The notes beneath the pieces are model-generated. The model saw only the letters and a program-made list of their open reading frames with translations, searched no databases and had not been told where the DNA came from. Shown piece by piece: positions 35,101 through 41,100 of a stretch of DNA of 64,000 nucleotides; position 1 is the stretch's first letter; each line of letters begins with the position of its first letter. Origin of the DNA: Limnomonas spitsbergensis (Eukaryota > Chlorophyta > Chlorophyceae > Chlamydomonadales); the NCBI GenBank assembly GCA_037349105.1, contig JAYJMM010000112.1, forward strand, positions 5,478,501 to 5,542,500, given 5' to 3'. The translations under genes and the position numbers were made by a program.

Positions 35101-38100
35101 CTGTACCGCCATGACGAGCAGTACTTCCATCAATCTTCTTACCTGTACCGCCATGATTAGCAGTACTTCCACCACTCTTCTTACCTGTACCGCCATGATG
35201 AGCAGTACTTCCATCACACCACGTCGCAGGGCCTCTTGCATCATCTGATTGAAGCGGTCTATGCTCAACTGCAGTGTGGATGTTCAGATTAGTGCGGAGG
35301 TGTGGAAGTGTTGAAGTGTGTGTGTGTGCGGACATCAAAAAGTAGTGTATGTGTGGGTGGGTGGGGGCAGGTGACGCTGACTTTCAAAAATAGGTCGCCA
35401 AGTATGCCTGTGCTTAGCTGGCTCTTGGATTCTTCAATTATTCACGAAATATAATAAACATTTATTGGTTCCAATCATGATATAAAAATTTCAATCATTA
35501 TTCATGACTTACTATCTTTATTAATGAATTAGGGCTCTCAGAGGGCACCCAAAGGGCACCCTAAGGGCCCACAGAGGGCACCGTAAGAGCCCCCAGAGGG
35601 CACCCAAAGGGCCCCCAGAGGGCAACCTAAGGGCCCTCAGAGGGCCCCCAGAGGGCACCCTAAGGTGCCCTGAGGGTGCCCTGAAGGTGCCCTGAGGGTG
35701 CCCTGAAGGTGCCCTGAGGGTGCCCTGAGGGTGCCCTTGGGGCACCATGAGGGTGCCGTATTCCAATCGTCATTTACCGTGTTTTCGATTTGCTCAAGGA
35801 TGTACGTCTTGTCGGCCGCCACCGTTGCTTTGCAGTTCCGGATATCCAGATTACTCACCACCACCTGCAGGGGGAAGATGTGAATCAGTGTGTGGAATGT
35901 GTGAAATGGTATGGACGAGGGACCTTTGCTATAGGGACCTGTCTAGATCGTCGTGTGGTTTCGGAGTCAAAACAGCTCACCACCACCTGACACAAAGATT
36001 GGGTGCGGAAGTGTGGGCTTTCGTATAAATGTGTGAACATGGCAAAACTTGAATGAGTCGAGATGAGCAATCATGATCAATTGGTGGACATCAGAATGGC
36101 ATCAAGGTTTAGGGATGATACAAAAATAGAATTGATAGAAGGTTAAGAATCGAAAGATATCTGGAGTAACTGAAGTATGAGTAGAAGGAATGTGTGTAGA
36201 AGATATTATGCGAGGTAGCTCAATTTATGTCAGGGTGATTCAGCTACAATTCAGCTACATCACAGTGTACCGCCGGGCGATCTTGGAACAAAAAGGCCTG
36301 CTGCTTTGATTGCTCTGATCTTCCACACTATCAAAAGGTGCCCACACCTTCAGTGTTCATACATGTATATCCACACAGTTCACACCTTGACAAAGACCTG
36401 CTGAAGCTTATCCACATTCTGGTTGCTCTGGACATCTTCCACCAGGAGGTCCAAGTCAACGTGTGCTGTGACGGCCTGGATAGTGTGAGGAAAGGGTGGA
36501 TAGTGTGAGACTCTGCCACACAAGTTGCGATATAGGGGGTAGGGAGTGTGGAGTGGTGTGCGCTCGGCACAGCCATCACCAGCGGGTCTAGGTCCATGTG
36601 GGCAGTGTCGACCTTGAAAGTGTGAGGAAAAGTGGGGGGAACCCTTAACCCTTAACCTCATACTCTGCTTTCAGCTGCTGCTTGCAGTAACAGGAATTCT
36701 GCGATGATTGCAAAAGTATGGGCTCACACATTTTGGATACTATGTATTCCCCGTGCCTGAATGAAGGGCTTCATACCCATGTCACACTTTATGCCCTTTT
36801 CCACCACACTTACCTGCAGGGCTTCATACAAGCCCCACATCCACTTGGGATGTTGTACACTCCCCCCACACACACCTACATGCAGGGCTTCATAAAAAAA
36901 TACACGCACTTTGAGTGTTCTACACTTTTTTGTCCCCAAACTTACCTGCAGGGCTTCGTACAAGCACCACACCCGCTCCACACATAGCGGCGCGCGCCAG
37001 GGCATGATGGTGAACAGGACAGCCTGGACAGTGTGAACAAAAGTGGGCATGAGTGAGCATGTGACACGCGGTACGGCGCCTGCCAGGGCATGGTGAGTAG
37101 GACAGCCTGGGGTGAAAGTGTGGGAGGGCGTTGAAAAGATGAGAGAAGTGTGAAAATGAAACACACATTGGGGCTTTCGCCAAAGCGTCATGGTACACAG
37201 GAGATGATGAAAACGTACAAATGTACAACAACATGTTGTGAGGAGCATGACGTTTGCGTGTAGGTAGGGAGAAATGTGATTTGAAAGAGTGGTAACTTCC
37301 CGTGTATAGGGTCACCTTAAGGTTCCTCAGGCCAGGGTTCCAGGTGTAAGGTTGGGGGATCAGCATGGAGGGTGAAGGGTAAGTACGGGTGTACTTGAGA
37401 GTCCCTACATAGCTGATCACCCCGCCATCATGATGAAGTCATAACTAATTAAACATCAGCCTGGCCTGGGAGGCGTAATTGAATGGGTACCGTGACACGG
37501 CTATTTATTTCAGATACTTTCCCTTCGTGAGGTTTTCGAAATATCCACGTTAGCTCTGTTCCATGCTTTGGCCAAAATGGGTGGCTTCCTTAATCCACGC
37601 ACTTGTCTGTGTACCGTCACCTATTCATTTATTTTATTTGGCATATTTAATTATTGACTTCTCTATTTATTTATTTTTACCCCTCCCTCCTCTCCTCACC
37701 TGTGAAGCGCGGATGACGGCGGGGAAGTCGCTATCAGGGTGATCCTGCGCGTGCGTGTGGACAAAAAGTGTGGGCAGCCAGACTGCAACGGTATGGGCAT
37801 AAAGGCATAAATGTGTGGATCGGAGTGCAAGACAGGTGTCATCAAGCAGTTGTGGACGTGGCGGTTGCGGCGTCCATACCTTGAAGTCACCCTTGAAGTT
37901 CTGCTGCACCGCAAAGATGTCCACCCTGCGGAGGAGCAGCGGTTACAAGGTTACAAAAGAGGTTACTGACAGCAGTTACACAAGGGGTTATTGACAGCGG
38001 ATACGAAAGGGCGGTGTTATTAATGTCGGTCACAAAAGAGGTTGTTGACGGCGAGTCCACAAGGGGTTATTGACGGCGATTACAAAGGCACACATACACA

Positions 38101-41100
38101 CACATGCACGGAGACTAACAAAAGTGAATAAGTGTGATCCAGGTCCCCCTTGGTATGCCACACTTGGCATGCCACCCTGGGCATGCCACACTGGGCATGC
38201 CACCCTGGGCATGCCACACTGGGCATGAAACCCTGGGCATGACACTGAACAGCCAACACTGTGCCAATGGAGACCGCAAACCTTGAACGCTCATGGCCCA
38301 TGCGGCCGGCCTTGATGCACCAGGCACCTGAGACCACTGGCCACGATGTAGGTATTTTTGTAGCTGGATTATGGATATTCCTTCAAGACAAACATTGCTA
38401 ACGGCCTTTCCCCAACAGGCTGCACACCACCCTTACCGCCCGTTTTATCCAAGAGCCACCCGACGAAGAAAGACACGTGAAAACAAGGCACCAGTTGAAC
38501 AGCTTAACCCTAAACCCTTAACAGGTTCAGCCACACGTTCCAAAATTCTGCTTCACAAAAATCAAATGCACCAGCAGGGCAGCGGTTGGGACCGCCTCAC
38601 CAGTAGTACAGCGGTTGGTACAGCCTCCCGCCCGCTGTGCCGGGTTGAGCGTCATAGTGACGCATGACGAGAGAGATGAGGTCCTTGAACTTATAAGACC
38701 AGCAGTGGCTGAGGAAGTAGGTAGAGTGGCCGTGAATGGGCCTGGGAAAAAAATGAGAAAAGTGGGCAAAGAGGGGCAGAGAAAGTGAGGGTGAAAAGGG
38801 GACAAAGAGGGGCTGTGAATGGGCCTGAGGGTAAATGAGAAAAGGGGGAAAGAGGGGCAGAAAAAGTGGGGGCAAAGATGGGACAGAGGGGCCGTGAATA
38901 GGCCTGAGGGTAATAAAGAGGGCAAAGAGGGGGCAGAAAAAATGGGGGCAAAGAGGGGCCGTGATTGAGCCTGAGGGTAAAAAAGGGGCAGAAAATAGCG
39001 AGAGTGCAGCAGTGACGATAGACATGAGGTCCTCGCACATTTGCAACCAGCAATGGATCAGGAAGTAGATTGAGTTGCTCTGAATGGGCCTGAAAGGGGG
39101 AAAAGGGTGATTAGGGTTAAGGATTCAATTCCCACGCACCAACACACTACCTGTCCTTTGCTACTGATCCGTGTTTCCGTCAACACGTTACTTGTACATC
39201 CTTTTAGATCCAAATCATCCAATACACATTTCCTTCCACACATCCGCATGTCCACACCTGTATTTCCATACGTCTGAAGATCCACTCTGTGTTACGGGTC
39301 ACTGAGTTTCCATACATGGTGCTACCAAGTTAGCGTCCTTGCCACACACACGTCCTTCCACACACACACTTCACACCTATGTCGACACTTCTGTCCACAC
39401 CTCTGCCCACACCTGCACATGTTCACACCTGTCCTTGCAGATCCGCTCCATGCCCAGGGTGACTGAGTTTGCGTCAAAGTCGTGACGGAAACGGCACTCC
39501 CTGGACCACGAGTTGCGCACCGCATGGCGATGCATGGCCTGTGATCAGGTTTAGGAGGGGAATTTGAATTTGAATTCGAAACTTGTTTTTTTGAGACTTA
39601 CACTTGCTGGGTCGGCGCTCACTGGACCACAAGTTGCGCACCGCATGGCGATGCATGGTCTGCGATCAGGTTTAGGAGGGGGTTTTGAATTTGAATTCGA
39701 ATCCTGCTTTTCCGAGACTTTCACTTGCTGGGTCCACAATCCCTGGACAATAAGTTGCGCGCCATGGCGATGCACGGCCTGTGATTATGGTTGGGGGTTG
39801 GTTTTGATTTTGAATTTGAGCACCTTCGTTTTTTCAAGATTCGAACTTTGCTACACCGACTATCCCTATACGAAGCGTTGTGCACCGCATGGCGATGCAT
39901 GACCTGCGATCAGGATTTGGTGGTGACAGGGTGTGATCAGGGTCTGGGCCGATCAGGTCTGCCAGATCTAGAATTCAAATGTGTTAGTCAGTTTTCAAAT
40001 TGCAGCGGACGCAGCACTCCCTTGACCACAGGTCATACACGACATGGAGACGCCTGGTCTGCAAGCAGTTTTTTTGTTAATCAAGGTTCAGGATGATTAA
40101 GATCTTGATTGATCAGGGCTCCGGATTCTCGGGTCTAGGGGGAGTCCTATATTTGTGTCTCATACCCTTATGCCCCTCTGACCCTCACTCCCTTTCCGAC
40201 AAACCCCTAAACTCCAAACCCCTAAACCCCATTCATTTAAACCCTTAACCCCATCCCTCTAAATCCCCCACTTATTGTCCTTTGAACCCCCTAAACCCCA
40301 TCCCTTTAAATCCCTAAACTCCCTTTCCTTCAAACCCCTTAACCCTATTCCTTTAAAATCCTACCCCCGCTCCCATTCCATTAAACCCATCACCCAAATG
40401 CCCCTGAACCCTACCTGTAGATAGTCGCATCGAGACCCCTCCGTGGCGGCCTTGATATAATTGTACACCACGTCTGAAACTGCAAGGAGGATTGCAGCAT
40501 TGGGGTCATATAACGGGGCTGTGTACACAACAATTTGATACATGTTACCAAACGATGCCGTTTTCCAATGCAGGTTATAATACGTTTCGCAATACAATTA
40601 CTCTTTACGTTGGTGAGGTTAGCCAACGGACCCGAGGTGGAAGGGGCTCAGGCGCCCCCACGTCCACCACACACACGCACAGTCGCACACACACGTTTCC
40701 ACAACATAAGACACGCCAGCAACGCTACGACCATCAAGTTTTTGACTCGACTTAGTGATGAAAATGTGGAAGTGTTTACATATCTCCAGGACAGACATGA
40801 CGCAAAATAAGATGACGTAAACACCTGGCAAACAACACGATCGATCATGCACTTCGAAGTCCAGGTTTTAGATCCAGAACCCTGACAGCTGGTAGATCCA
40901 GATCCCTCATAGATCTCAGACATGAGGTACATTCACAGATCTCAAAGATCCAGGACCTTGGTCCCCTCAGCAGCTCCCCTAGCTGCCCCTAGTCAAGCAC
41001 GTCCAACAAGGCATCACTAGTTATTTTAGCGTGCTTCAGCTACAAGTCAGCTACATCACGGTCTACGGCCATGGGGGCCTGTAGCAGCAAGCCCTACTCT

